DNA of 64,000 bases from Lepiota brunneoincarnata (GCA_023014365.1 JAEBUN010000025.1:310001-374000); one strand, 5' to 3'. Shown: positions 44,617 to 56,962, counted from the first letter of the stretch. Notes: a model not told the origin generated them from the sequence alone. Numbers and translations: made by a program.

Positions 44617-46781
44617 GACAAAACTAGGGCGGTAAGATCACTTCATTTTCGGTCACAACTCTGCCGCCCAGCCGTCATCGTAGAGCCGGGGTCCTTCTCC
44701 ACCTCCTGTGTTCCTCGAGTGCTCTCATGCAAGGGAACACTTATGACTGTAGTTGACGGCCGACCAAGGACCACCTACCACAGTACCACTCCGGTGAAGT
44801 CACAAGGCTGTGATTCATCGCAGGACCCATATTAGTAAATGATAATCTATGACGTTAAATGTTAAACAATATCGATGCCTGGTCAGAACCATTGCGGCGT
44901 TGCGCGGAGTGCTACCCACCGACGCAAAATCCATCAGTCCACTGGCACTTCTGACTCGAAAAATTCTGTTTTGGACAACGGCGGGAGCCGAGGGAAATTG
45001 AATGCATGATGACATCTTGAACTCAATTACTCCGTTCCATGCGCGATTATTCGCGCTTCTTTGATTTGTTGCTGACCCTTGTTGCCTTGTGTCACGTTTT
45101 AGGCTGTGGCATGCTGCTGGCAGAGTTCGTTCCAGGACCGCGACAGGTAAATTGCAATTCTATCTAGACATTGAGTGGCTCAGCTGGAGGGCCTGCTTAG
45201 GAGCACACAGTGCCCAAGATCGGGCTTCACCTCCAGGGAAAGCTCCATAGCTTGAGGGGACTTGTAGTGGATTTGCACCCGTGTGAGCGGTACGAAGGTG
45301 ATGATCCCGAGGTTCGTAAGGACCACCCCAAAACAGGACCCGCTTCATTCAATCTCGAACTCAGAGATCTGCCTGTTCTGTCGTCTCGGAAAGCTCCTCA
45401 GTCGGCACTGCAGGCCACGACACATACAAATGGTTGACCGTTGAATGCCTCAGAGGTGAGCCAACAATACCTCTAGATAGAGCAAAGACAGCCAGACTCA
45501 TCAACGTTCTTTCAACTGTACCCCCTCTGACCTCCCTTTTCCAGGTCACACTCTGCCAACGCCTGACGCATGCACCCATTTCGTACATCCTGTGTATTTC
45601 ATGATGGTGTCCTAGGAAAATAGCAGCAGCGTGGCCCATCAGCGGACCTTCCCAGCCGTTGGCCGGGGTTCGCGTTGTATATATCATGCCCATATATGGT
45701 CAAGGTGCTGTTGCTGGCCACGGTTTGAATGTGTCCAGCAGCGCAGAAATCGACAAGATCTGGACACCACATTCTGTTCGGCTAATCGAAAGCTCCGGCG
45801 TGGTTTTCCTGACCAGCTGATGGATCGATGGAGCCCCCGGAGTCTTACCCCCTGCCCTGCTGCCACTGTGGCGGTTCACTCGATTTTTGGTCCCTCCCCA
45901 CCCAAACCCAATGAGCTGGCCTCTGATGCACCCCAGCACGGTACACACGGGCCACTCGCCGAGCCAAGCCGCTCTGCCTTCAACTAACAAGTCACAACTC
46001 CATAGCCTACCACTACCCCCGATGATTAACCCAATTCCTAACCTCTCCCTCTCCTCCCTATGCATAAAGTCCAAACATCCCGCTACCGATGCACTCTGTG
46101 TAGTATGTCCTAGCTACACGCCGAGTCCTGCTCCTCCACTGCCAACTGATAGCTCCATAACCTAGCCCGAAGTCACTGCAACCCGAGGGACCCAAAGACT
46201 CTTCCAAACTTTCCTCTTTCTGCAGGCGAACCCCAAGAAAGGAGAGTCTCCCCCCACCCCGCCCACCAAGGTGCGAACAGGTATGACACCATCGTATCGA
46301 GCTTGAAGCCATGCCTCCCATGCGGTGACTCATTGGCTTATCTTGATTTAGATTGGACCAGCCCTACAACGACGCGCAGCGCAGCAATTTGGGGTGAACA
46401 AGTCTGATTGTCAGTGCAGGCCATCATGCATCTTGATCTTGTCCGACTGCCGTGTAAGCCAAGGTGCTGTGCCATAACCTACGGCACAAAGCTCTACCTG
46501 ATCGTGTCGTACTGAGGGCGGGGGCTCTCTGTTCCTAACGACACTGGTCTTTTTACAGTCAAGAGCTGACTGAGCACTGGGTCTCCCAGTCCTAGGTGTT
46601 AGAAAGCTGCAGCCCACATGGTGCTCAGGTGGCACATCAGGACAGTCCAATGCTACGACAAGCGGGAGCAGAATGGTAAGTTCCTTCCTTCCCTGCAGCA
46701 GCACCCCTGAAACATATAAAGCACTTAGCGAGCCTCTCATAGAGTCACCATTGACAAACACTTTCATTAGCAATACACAAC
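44617..46781. other. Non-coding stretch, no gene recognised
   Basis: Several ORFs of 60-120 codons occur on both strands, but none has a recognisable domain or sensible splice context. The last ~100 bp presumably held the promoter of the peroxygenase relic that follows. Confidence 0.35.
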
Positions 46782-47240
46782 ATGGCCAGCCTCGTAAACT
46801 TCATCGCCTTTTCCCTCATGTTGGCGTCTACGGCCTCAGCCTTCCCTTCCCATGCCTCATTGGCAGGGCTACCTCGAGGAGAGTTGAACGAAATCGTTCC
46901 AAATCTCCAATCCCACCCGCCCAAGAATCTCCCCGTCCCATTGGAGTTCAATGACACCAGGCTCGCCAACGACGGGGCGCGTCCTTGGAAGCCTCTTCGT
47001 GAGATGGACATCCGGAGCCCTTGTCCTCGCTTTATCATGCTCGCACTAAGATATGCGGATGTCAGATGATTTCCACAGATCCAGTACGCCCGGGGGTACG
47101 GAGGGAACAGATGTCGTGGTTGCCATGTATCCGATCGCACCCGGAGCTAATCTCGGGTGAGTTAACAACTATGTCCTCGACCCGACTTTGGCCAATTCAC
47201 CCCGTTCTGCCTGCTCGGGTGTTTCCTCTAGGGGAAGATG
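46782..47240 (+). pseudogene. Heme-thiolate peroxygenase (UPO/chloroperoxidase family) with internal deletion
   Basis: The start encodes a signal peptide (MASLVNFIAFSLMLASTASA) and the family's opening FPSHASLAGL. WKPLREMDIRSPCP follows; its PCP motif holds the cysteine that ligates heme in these secreted enzymes. Directly afterwards the sequence, in another frame, reads MSDDFHRSSTPGG, VVVAMYPIAPGANLG and VNNYVLDPT, which correspond to the C-terminal region of the same family. About 200 residues between, including the catalytic acid region, are absent. Frames are broken by a one-base shift after PCP and by a stop before VNNY. It is a clear relic, not an active enzyme. Confidence 0.65.
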
Positions 47241-49499
47241 ATTAGATGTACTAACCAGCATTTATATTCGTGGTACTGGCAGCTTCAGTACACTCGCCTA
47301 TGCAATTGAATGTACTTCTTGATCTTCTGGGTTGTCACGCGCTTCTCTTCATGGGTATATCGTATGGGATCAGGCATTGGGAGGCCATACGGTTCAGCAT
47401 CTTCTGAATGACCACATGTGGGTAATGAGCACTGACCAAGTGTTCAACCTCGCCTGTTTGTCGAAAGTTCAAGGTACCCGTGCCAAAATCAACATAATAC
47501 GTACTATTTGAGGATATGATCAGCGAGCTCCAGACGCTCTTGCGAAGGGTGAATCATGTATATGGTCGCCAACCGTTGCTCCCCCTAGTTCCAAACACCC
47601 CAAGAGTGTTCTTGGGTCATCCACTTTCCCCCTCTCCGTTTCGAGTTTCGAAGGATCAGAACGAGAGAGAGACATTCACTCACTCTCAACCATATCATAT
47701 CTCGTCCTTCATCAGGTTTTTCTCAAATATGGGCCAGCACGTCTATTTCTATTCCTGAAAGTGTGTCCCATCGTTCCTGGTATTCTCAACCTCTACTTAC
47801 AAAACGTCGCGAGGGCTTCCTGCCTTAGATCCTCTTTTCATACCCCACCTAGTAAAACGACAACAAAACATATCCAGTTGATGTTAGCTCCGGCTGGTCC
47901 CACCCGTCCTCCCTTCCTGTACGTCCAGTGAATCTGAGGAAGGATGGACCCTGGTTGTAATCGAAATATGCAGCGGAGAGCCGTCCCGGCTGGTTCAAGG
48001 GGAAGAAAATCACGGAAAAGGTTGAATGGAAACCGTCCATAAATGGCAGCGCGGCAAAGGAGAAGATCTACATCGGGGCATGAGGTACCTTCCACCACCC
48101 GGGAAACTCGGCTGGAACTTTCGATTAGCTAAACGGAAAGTAGCGACTAGGTGCTGTCGGTTTTTGGGTTAATTTCTAGGATGTTGAAACACCGCCGGAT
48201 TGCATAAGTCACCAACATTTCAGCCGAATTTGGATACAGTACACACAGCAGGAACGTCAGCGAGAGGCAGGAAAAGATCAATCGGTGTGATATTCCGCTG
48301 CCCTCTCAAAAGGACACCATCGATGTTTCACGCAGGACGGTCCCGGACGACCACACTTCCCTTGGTGTAGTAGGGAGCAAAGAGGTCAAAAGAACAACCA
48401 CGATGAGTAAGACTTAAAGCACCCGGATGCGTATTGTCTCTGCCCCCGCCGTCCACGGGCTAGTCGTTCGGACAAGTTTTGGCCCAGATTTCCTTCAAAG
48501 AGCTTTCTAGAATGAACAGATCTTTGGGTTTGATCTAACTCACGGCGGTTGTGCGTTGGGGCTGCCGTTATGAACCTCGGGATTACTGTGATCCATTCAC
48601 ACGTGCAAAGACAAAGCAAGGCACCTCGAGTCACAATCGAGCTAAGAAAAACCATTCCTAATTGGATTGCAAAGTCAGTTCTGCGCGTTCTCTATTTGAC
48701 TTGAACCGCTGGAAAGCAGGTAAAGTTCTGGAATTTGGAATTTGGTCCTTAGAGCAGGCTCTCCAGGTAGCATGCTGCGCAGGTTCGAAATAATGCAGGT
48801 ACGGGAGTCAAAAACAAAAAAAAAAAGAGAATCTTGGACAATTCTGCAGGGCGTGCGAAAAAGAGGGGATTGAGTTCAAGATGCTACGGCACTTTCAATT
48901 TCCTTCTCCCCCCCTGGTGGTCTAGGGCAGAATATTTGGTTATTACCAGAGTGCTAATGAGTCGCGTGTAATGAAGGTGGTGGGAGGAGTATCATGCCTC
49001 GATAAGCAAAGGTAGCAACGGGCGTCCTACTCCATGTCACGCAACGTAAATACTGTACATCATCGACTAACGTGTACCAATGTGGGTCCGACAAAGCGCG
49101 ATAGTCTAGCAGCCTTTGCGGCAAAATTATTCATTCAGTTTACCGAAACATAAGCTATGACCCATAGAGGGGAGCACAAGGATACACCGTGGAAGGCATA
49201 GGAGGGGAGGGCAAGGGAGCTAGAGTAGATATTTGAACACCGGAGAGCGCTCGGCGGAAGTCGCAACCGAAAAAGGAGTGTCGTAAGCGCCGTTCCCCTG
49301 CCCTGAGTGTTACACATCGCGTTTTGATTTGTGATTTGGGTAGTTCCACCATCGTGTTGGCCTTCCCTTTCTTTGGACAGATTGTAAGGGTAAGCAAGCG
49401 GTAACATAACCGGCTCGGGCATATAAACCCCCAAAGAATCTTGGTAATTCCCCAGACAACTCGTCTTCGCTCGCCTTCCTCTCTCCAGCCAACCTTAGC
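47241..49499. other. Non-coding stretch, no gene recognised
   Basis: Short ORFs only, plus an A-rich tract near 48818. I found no domain, tRNA or repeat that I can support. Confidence 0.35.
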
Positions 49500-49514
49500 A
49501 TCCACCGCCATCCC

Positions 49515-49568
49515 ATGGGGTGCCGGTGGTAGATTGAGTCATCGCGACTCTCCTACCGGCACCCCCAT
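49515..49568. repeat. Strong two-part hairpin (GGGGTGCCGGT ... ACCGGCACCCC)
   Basis: An outer 11-bp stem GGGGTGCCGGT/ACCGGCACCCC encloses an inner perfect 5-bp stem, GAGTC/GACTC, with loop ATCGC. It does not fold as a tRNA. It lies just before two plausible splice donors (GTGAGTATG near 49580 and GTAAGTATC near 49661) separated by a 20-nt candidate microexon, so it may sit at the 5' end of a transcript. Confidence 0.5.
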
Positions 49569-50429
49569 TGTCTTGATGGTGAGTATGCCGCCATACCGTC
49601 GAATGTACCCTCACTGAAGATCATCACTATATTTCACTAGGTGGCGATCTGCAATCTATGGTAAGTATCCTCCACTCCTGGTTTGATCCAGGATACTCAT
49701 GCCCACCTATACAGCAATACCAAAGGCTTGCGACAGCAAACACCAAGCATCGACTTCTCTAGGTCGCCGAGTGGAACTGGCTGCTCTTCGTACCTCTGTC
49801 ATGTGTGTCAAGCGTTAGTATTCACTCCGTTCATCCTTGGGCTACCTCGGCGACGATCCACGCAGACGACTTCTACACAACGACTACGAGCCCATGCGAT
49901 TCTCTCTTTTACTCAACAAGCTTCAGCTGCGGGCAACCGATAATATCAATAACCATAGGACAACGGCTAGATGACTGAACCACCTGCGCTGTGCCATCCT
50001 CGCTGCTCTCTCCCTCGCTCTCCCACCACTATGGCATTTTTATACCTATGTTCTCCCCCCCAAGCTGACCCCCAACGGCCCCTCTGCCACCGCGAATGCT
50101 GTTGGCACCTGGGACTATTTTCGCGAGTACTTGCCTATCTCTGGAGGTGATGACGACTGATTCTGTCTGTGATGTGCGACCCTGAAAGACTTGGGGACTT
50201 AATGCGTTCCCGGACAATGGATTACTCATCTGTCTACTGCTTGCGATATCCTCCTTGTTGTTGTCTCCTTGGTCTTCATTTCTCAGACTCAAACTAAATG
50301 TAAGTAAAATGCATGGTCAGTATTTCATTTCAAAGGCTCGAACGCAGGTATGTGGCTGGAATAGGGATTACTTGCTGATCAGAAAAAGGACCGCCCTGAC
50401 GGTTTGAAAAAGATTGTGGGTACAAGGTA

Positions 50430-50549
50430 CGTGTTCTTTCCCCAAGCAAGGGTCTCTCCAACCCTCGTGCTCCCTTGCCGTGGGGCTTGGGCTAAGATCC
50501 CTTCCGCAAGGGATCGACCAAATGTACGTTAATCTGGACGTTACCACTA
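50430..50549 (-). repeat. Short dispersed repeat S, inverted third copy
   Basis: Reverse-complement match to 471-590. The core CAAGGGAGCACGAGGG and the following CTTGCTTGGG are kept, while flanking DNA is mostly unrelated, apart from a weak match to GGTGAGCC beyond the core. Confidence 0.6.
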
Positions 50550-50764
50550 CACCTCCCAACTATTTTGGTGAGCCCCGGTATTTTTTTGTTCAACTCCTTG
50601 TGCTAATCTCTTGTATTGATGGCAACTGTGCTTCTTTCGAGATCGCTGGGAATGCTACTTTCTGATGTATGTGTGGTACATGAGTTAATTCGCTTCGTCA
50701 TCTTAGCATACCTAATTTTCTTTATTAGTTCCGTTTTCGTCATGGCCCATCACCACACCTTCTC

Positions 50765-50970
50765 ACCAGGCCGATATCCTGCAACGTTGACCGATAAAAA
50801 TGAAGGGCTTTCCAAATTCCCCTGCGATCTAACTGGAGGTGAACAGTTGCGTGACCAAGGAAGAAAACGAGCTTACCACTCTTTTTTCGCAACATCCCAG
50901 CAGCCCTTGAACTCCAAGCTCATACATGACCTCGTTGTGGACCACTTGAAACCACCCGTCGCGGCCTCTT
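50765..50970 (-). pseudogene. PIL1 exon 3/4 fragment, end of unit 2
   Basis: Matches the intact PIL1 gene at 56175-56370 (exon 3 end, intron, exon 4). Similarity begins abruptly at GCCGATATCCTGCAAC and ends at the PIL1::permease junction, which is the same join as at 40329. Confidence 0.75.
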
Positions 50971-52125
50971 CCCTTGGGACCACCAACCTTGTCGTTCCTT
51001 GTGCACGCGTGAAATGCTCTCAGGAGAGGCCCACAAGGGCCGACACGCTCTCTTCGAGGGATCATAGAGCTAGGTTCGCAGTTCAGGTTCAGAGGAAGTA
51101 CTGATACTACAGGTCTCGACATGGGCCCTTTCTTTCGACATTGCTGTGATGTCGCCGTGGCCAAGGAGGGGAAGAGAGGACAAGGATGGAGGAAGAGAAG
51201 GAAGTCCTTGGTTTTGAGGTTAACGCTTATTTATTAGACTCAAAGCGCTCGGTTCAGTAGGCGGGTGTTCTTGTTGTGATAAAGTGATTGAGTTCTCTGC
51301 TCGCAAGACGAGCCATTGCCAATGGGAACGAGCCATCGAGTTACCGAGTGGACATCCCCACTGCATGACAAGTGACCATTGATAAGTGCAGTTCCATGCG
51401 AGTAATTCATAAATTACCAGGGATAAGCATATGCGGCACGGAAGGGGAGGTTGCGTCTGATCATGCTAAGGAGGATCAAGAGGGAGGAGCACACGCACTT
51501 TGCTTTGTTACGGCACAACCCTGAATCCAACGTCTTTCCCAGCCAAACACCGCAAGTAGCGACCAAGAGACACTTTGCGCCCTTTCCCTCGTAATGGGTG
51601 CCTGAGCATTGAAATTCACTTGAACGCAAACCATACTGCAGAGAAGATCTCGTTCCACAAACACCCTACCAAGTGGATCGATTACAGGCCTGGTAACCGC
51701 TTGTTTCTTGGCTGCTTAGAAGCAAGCGATAGCCCCACAAGGCACCAGCTCTGCAATCATGGACCGCTAGGACGGTACCAACATCGTGGCAGAAATTTGG
51801 AATCACTTATCGTGGGAGTCAATACCTCCCTCAACTTTGACCTTGAGGTCTTGAGCTTGAGTGTTCCTCATACCACAGCACATGGTGACCCTGGAGTATG
51901 TGGGCGACAGCTATGTGGTTTCGCTACCCATCCTTGCGAACCGGCAAAGTGAACTCACAAGCTTTGCGCCTTCAAGTGCCTTGGTTTATCTTGGCTGGTG
52001 TATGAGTGCGAAAGGCAAATGCTCAGTGCGCTCAAGTACTCGTTGCTGATGACAAAATTATCCGCTTATCGCTTCAATCACTTGAACACTCTCAACCTCA
52101 GAAAATAAAGTGGAACAATGGTTAG
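50971..52125 (-). pseudogene. Permease exon 1 relic and its upstream region, unit 3
   Basis: The segment 51141-50971 reads the permease start (MSKERAHVETCSISTSSEPE), then breaks where IELYDPSK should follow (a TAG precedes LYDPSK). The segment 51142-52125 matches the upstream region at 31470-32515. No other permease exon is present here. Confidence 0.75.
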
Positions 52126-52329
52126 TTGCAAGGAAAGTCGCTATTGTATCCTTAGGGTCACTCATGATACAGGCAACTCAGGGGGAATCCGTGAAACCCG
52201 GGTAGGGTTACAGGTTGTCTTACACATAGTCGCACAGCAGAGTAGTTCTACGCGGTATCTGTATTCCAGAGTAAAAGAAGTTAAGCTATCCTCGTTACCT
52301 AAGGTCCATTTTATAACTATTATGTAAGC

Positions 52330-53450
52330 TCGTGTCATACGCTCAGTTCCATCGACGTAGATGAGTGATATCCGTTGGAGGGACACCAATGTCTCCTGAA
52401 GACGGATCGTTGCTGGTAAGTGACTTTGGAGTCCGTCAATGGCCTCCTGTCGGCACGGGAGCCCGTCCGGAAGGCTCGATAGCATGGCAAAAATCAGGAT
52501 AGCGTTTGGGTCTGCCTGCAGACGTGGACTGTGCACCGACAAGTGAATGGACGCGTCGAGATTGGATAAGCGGTGCTTGGTACCCGTCCCTATGGCCCTT
52601 GTCTGCGTCCGCTCCCATCGCGCCCACAGCGATTTGGGCCTCTCATTCCCTTCTTGTAATTGGGCAATGATGAGTTTGATGGCCAGAGGTATCCCATTGG
52701 CAACCCCGACCAATTTTTTGGTGAATTCGTCCATTGGCACTCGAGATCTTTGGAATATCAACTTTGCGTCACTGTCGTTGTTCCTTCAAGGGTGAGAGTG
52801 ACGGTTGGGACCAGGCAGCTCCGGAAGGGCGCTGTGTACCACGCATGATGACAATGATTGCGAGATCAGGTACACCATCAAGGTGAGATAAGAAGTCTTC
52901 TATGTCCTGTCGGATCGCCTCGTCCTCCCAAATGGTCTCGAAGTTGTCTAAGCATAGGATGGTACTTCCGTGAAACCGAGATAGAACAATATCAATCAAG
53001 TTTTCATTGCGCTCCGAGGGCGGGATGCGCAGCGCATTAGCAATTTCCCAAATCGGGCCATCTAGCGAGGTGGTTGCTTCGCAGGGGACAAAGTACCGCG
53101 GGGGGTATCGCTCAACCACCGCGCGGTCGTGCACAGCAGTGAGAGCGAGTGTCCTTTTACCCATCCCACCGGCCCGATATGGTATCGGTTAGGTTAACAG
53201 AGGTGGAGACGATGGGTTCGAAATTCGATGTTGGTGAATTGGCCAGGGGTGCAACAAGGCCAGGCGTCACGGGTAATCCATGAGTGGTCATGGCTGTCGC
53301 TGAGGCTTGTAAGATAGTGCGTCGGGTGGAGGTCATGGTTTAAGTTCTTGGGCGCTGTTAATGCTGCCTCATTGTGTTCTACAGCAGTAATCTTCTCACG
53401 AGATCTGGACCACAGCATTATCTTAGCGACCATATGGGCGACTCCCCTGA
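52330..53450 (-). pseudogene. Truncated NLR paralogue (NB-ARC part only, no TPR)
   Basis: The segments 53164-52769 and 52761-52340 are highly similar to exon 4 of the intact NLR, from Walker A to just after the winged-helix region (SLPDGLPCRQEAIDGL). A deletion near 52765 shifts the frame. The Walker A sequence reads MGKRTLAL where the intact gene has MGKTTLAL, replacing the nucleotide-contacting threonine. The TPR array is absent, and the similarity ends at VDGTE. From 53165 to 53450 the sequence jumps to the region of NLR exon 1, so the middle (exons 2-3) is deleted. Confidence 0.85.
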
Positions 53451-53747
53451 TCGCGACCTGAGCGCCGGCATTTCGTTACCTCACCATTGTTGACGAGTGA
53501 TACAATCAAGCATAAGATTCGGATACATATTGTACATATAGAATTACATGTGCTAGTGCGAACCGATAGACGATTTAGGAGGGTCCTTCATCACAAGAAT
53601 GCTCAACCAACCAGCGTCTAAAGGGAGTCCGAGAGCATAATAGGGACGAATCATAGCGTACAAGAGAGCACAACAGAAGAAAACATAACTGAGAGGTAGA
53701 AACTCCTCTGACCTTTTTTCGGGATGACGGCGAGTGCGTCCCACACA

Positions 53748-56700
53748 TCACATCAGACTGTCTCTCTCCAAATTTGTTGCGAACCTCCCTTCTCCATACC
53801 CACCAGCCGAAGGAGGCTGTTGCTGCCCACCTGGTCCTGCCCCAGTCCATCCGCCAGCTCCCCCTTGTCCCTGATCCGTACCCTCTCCGTCGGCACCAAC
53901 GCTGTTCACGTAAGCACTAATATAACTATACTGACCCGCGTCCAGCTCTTGTGTCTCTCTCTTCCTAGATTGAATTTGACCGTATTGCTCCTCCCTACTC
54001 CCAGTGGAAGGATACGGTGAGTGGGATTTCTTGGTCTCAGCACCGGAGGCACCACCGCTCGGCATAGTACCACTCATAGCACTAAACGGGCTTGGTGGAC
54101 CACCGCCCGACCCAAGCCTCGGTGGCGGCCTCTTAAACGCAGCTGCAGATATCTTTCCTCCTCCACTGCTACCCGTAGTGTTAATTGACGAGCTGGACCT
54201 ATTTGCTGGAGCTCCACCTGCAGGGGACCTCAAATATGGCGAGTTACCCCTTCCTGCTCCCGCTCCCAGGCTCCCACCCGGTGAAGGAGGGGCATGCTCG
54301 GATGGGGTCTGAGCTGGGGTCTGATATGCGGAGCTCATCGTTGAGTCATTAGCCCCGTCGCCTTGCGCTGGTTCTTGGTAGAATGGAGATCGCCCACGAG
54401 GACCAGAGTGTTCTGGTGGGAAGTTGATTTGCGGTGGTGGCACTCGGTGGACCGCCGCCGGTGAACTCGGCGTATACTGGTTCTGGCCGGCCTGTTCCTC
54501 GTAATGTTGATCCTGCGGATGAATAGCGGCATAGCGCTGGTATGAATCTGGTTGTGAATCGTAGGGCTGCGGACGGTCCACGGTGAGCCTTGGCGGAAGA
54601 TGCCCTTGACCATAAATATGAGGCTGTGGCATTGGGGGATTGGGCGGATTCGGTTGTGCCATAGGAGAAGATACGATATTGTGCTGCTGCGTGAGCGGTG
54701 AAGAGGGGGATCCGGTATGTGGGCTTTCAGCGTATGTAGGGGTGTATTCAGGACGGGGCGAGACGCTCCTCCTGTCGGCCATATATGACGCGCTCGGAGG
54801 AATGAGCGGCGAGGCTGGTGGTTCCCTTTGGTAAATGTCCGTCGATGTCTCTTGTTGAGGGGCAACTGCACTTGGTACTGGAGAGGTGGGGGATAAAGAT
54901 GGGGTCCTGGATGTAGCACCTGACTGTAGTTCCAATGCAACCTCCCTCGCTGCCGCAGCATTGAGCGCTCTTTCTTCATCTTCCCGGTTCAGGGGGGCGG
55001 TGTGGTCATTGTCTGGCCCTGGTGCGTGGCTGATATGACTGGGACTTGCATCCTGTGGATGAGCCGGCTCTTCGATGCGGTGATCTGGACTTATGGTCAG
55101 CAAAGATAAAGCAACGGTGATTGGTAGAAACGCACTCCTATCCTCGGGTGGTCGTCTGCCATGCATAGACAAATCGTCGGGCGAATGCTGCGGTGGGATT
55201 GGAGAGAACGCAGGTCCCTCATCAATCTCCTGAACTTCTCCAAACCTTACGTGTCTGCTTACGTGTTTATCTTGCTTTAAGCCAGCACTCTCCCCCTGGT
55301 CGGTGACGGGCTCTTGAGAAGCGGTCATGTACGCGAGCAATGCGTCGTCCTCAGACAGGTTGGAAGCCTGTCTGGTATGAGCGGAGAGCAATGTATGGTC
55401 ATTGGGAGTCAGCCGCTGCTGGCCCGCCCAAGGGTTGTCTGGGTTCGGCTCGTACGCGGGGGCAGGACCGTCACGGCTGAATCGTCCCGGTTTTCCAAGA
55501 GCAGAGGTTTTTTCTTCTCGTGGGGATCGTTCTGCGGCAAGCGCCTGCGTCACTGAAGACGAGAATGAGCCGGTAGGTCCATGATCAGCAGCGAGGAGGG
55601 ATGGATTATCATGGAACTGGTGACCACCACTGGTGCCCACAGACCCGGAACGCCCTTTGACCGGGAAAGTCGCAAAGCGACCGCCGCCAGTAGTTGGGGT
55701 GTCAATGGGACCATCAGTGGAACCAAATTCATCGACCCTGCGATTGGTACCGGACTGAATGGCGGACGCACTAGATAAGGAACCGTAGTATTGAGGTTGT
55801 TGATTAAATGTGCTTGCGGGTGTTGCTAATGGTGAATCGAGGAAAGTTGATCCTTGTCCCTGGGATCCAGGAGGGTGATCTCGCATTGCACCGTCATTGT
55901 AGGCGTCAGTAGGCGGCTGTGTTGCTGATGAAGGGCTTCCCTGGTGGACAAATGGCGAATCGGACACAGCGGGTATTTGTGGCAGTTGTTGCTCGGCACG
56001 ACGTGACGATTGGTTGATGGAAGGGACGGTTGATAGTCGAACTTCATTGACGCAGCGATGGGCTTCGGCCACATGGCTTTCAACTTTGGCATGGCCCCAA
56101 TAAGGACTGCGAGGGAGCCCCGGTTGTGTTTCGTCCTCTGGTATTTCCTATGAGAACTAATGAGTTAACTGAGCCGATATCCTGCAACCTTGACCTACAA
56201 AAACGACGAGCTTTCCAAATTCCCCTGCGATCTGACTGGAGGTGAGCAGTTACATGAGCAAGGAAGGAAACGAGCGTACCACTCCTTTTTCGCAACATTC
56301 CAGCAGCCCTCCGAACTTCAAGCCCATACATGACCTCGTCGTGGACCGCTTGAAATCGCCTGTCGCAGCTTCTTCCCTCATGATTTCAACATCGAGGCCG
56401 CGAATTTCCTCCTGCAGCCGGTTGAGTAGCTCAGACTGCTGGGGAAGGTTCTTGTGTTCTGGGCTCATCTTGCTCAGCTTCTTCTCCGCAGACTCCGCTT
56501 TAGACATCACGCCTCGGCGCCGGCGTCTCAGGTCGTCAAGGTTCTCCTCCCGGGTTCTGATGGCTTTGAGCTGCTCACGCATCGTATGACCGTGAGCTGC
56601 ATACTGGGAAAGTGCGGAAGAGAAGTGTGTGAGGATGGTTGTTGATGCGCTGAGGATGTTCTAAAGACAACGAGGTTAGATAAAAGTAAAGGTCAAAGTT

Positions 56701-56962
56701 GGGTGAACTGACGCCCAAGTCGTCTCCCTCGCCCAGACCCCAGTTCCGCAAGGCTTCGGATGCTTTAGAAAAGTCGACGCTGAGCTTTTGTAGGCTGAAT
56801 GGTAGGTAAGTAAGAGTAAGGAAGATGAGATAAGAGCACGCACGAGACAATGACCGCCTTTTCAGCGGTGATCAGATCCTGCAATGGTCGAAGGTCCTGG
56901 TTCCCAGCGAGGGCGGGAATGGTCGAATTGTGAGCGATCTTTGTCGCTGCCGTCTTAAACAT
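53748..56962 (-). CDS. PIL1: Eisosome core protein with long disordered tail (1003 aa)
   Basis: The exons are 56962-56844, 56794-56713, 56660-56283, 56231-56199 and 56147-53748; all introns are GT-AG (49-52 nt) and the phases agree. Residues 1-~240 are the Pil1/Lsp1 F-BAR-like membrane-bending domain: MFKTAATKIAHNSTIPALAG, KLSVDFSKASEALRNWG, AEKKLSKMSPEHKNLP, GDFKRSTTRSCMGLKFGGLL, GEFGKLVVF and EIPEDETQPGLPRSPYWG. The last ~750 residues are Pro/Ser/Gln/Gly-rich and probably disordered. Yeast Pil1 and Lsp1 are only ~340 residues long. PIL1 organises furrow-like plasma-membrane domains. Fragments of the gene are scattered through the duplicated units to its left; this copy alone retains the 5' exons. 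Confidence 0.88.
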
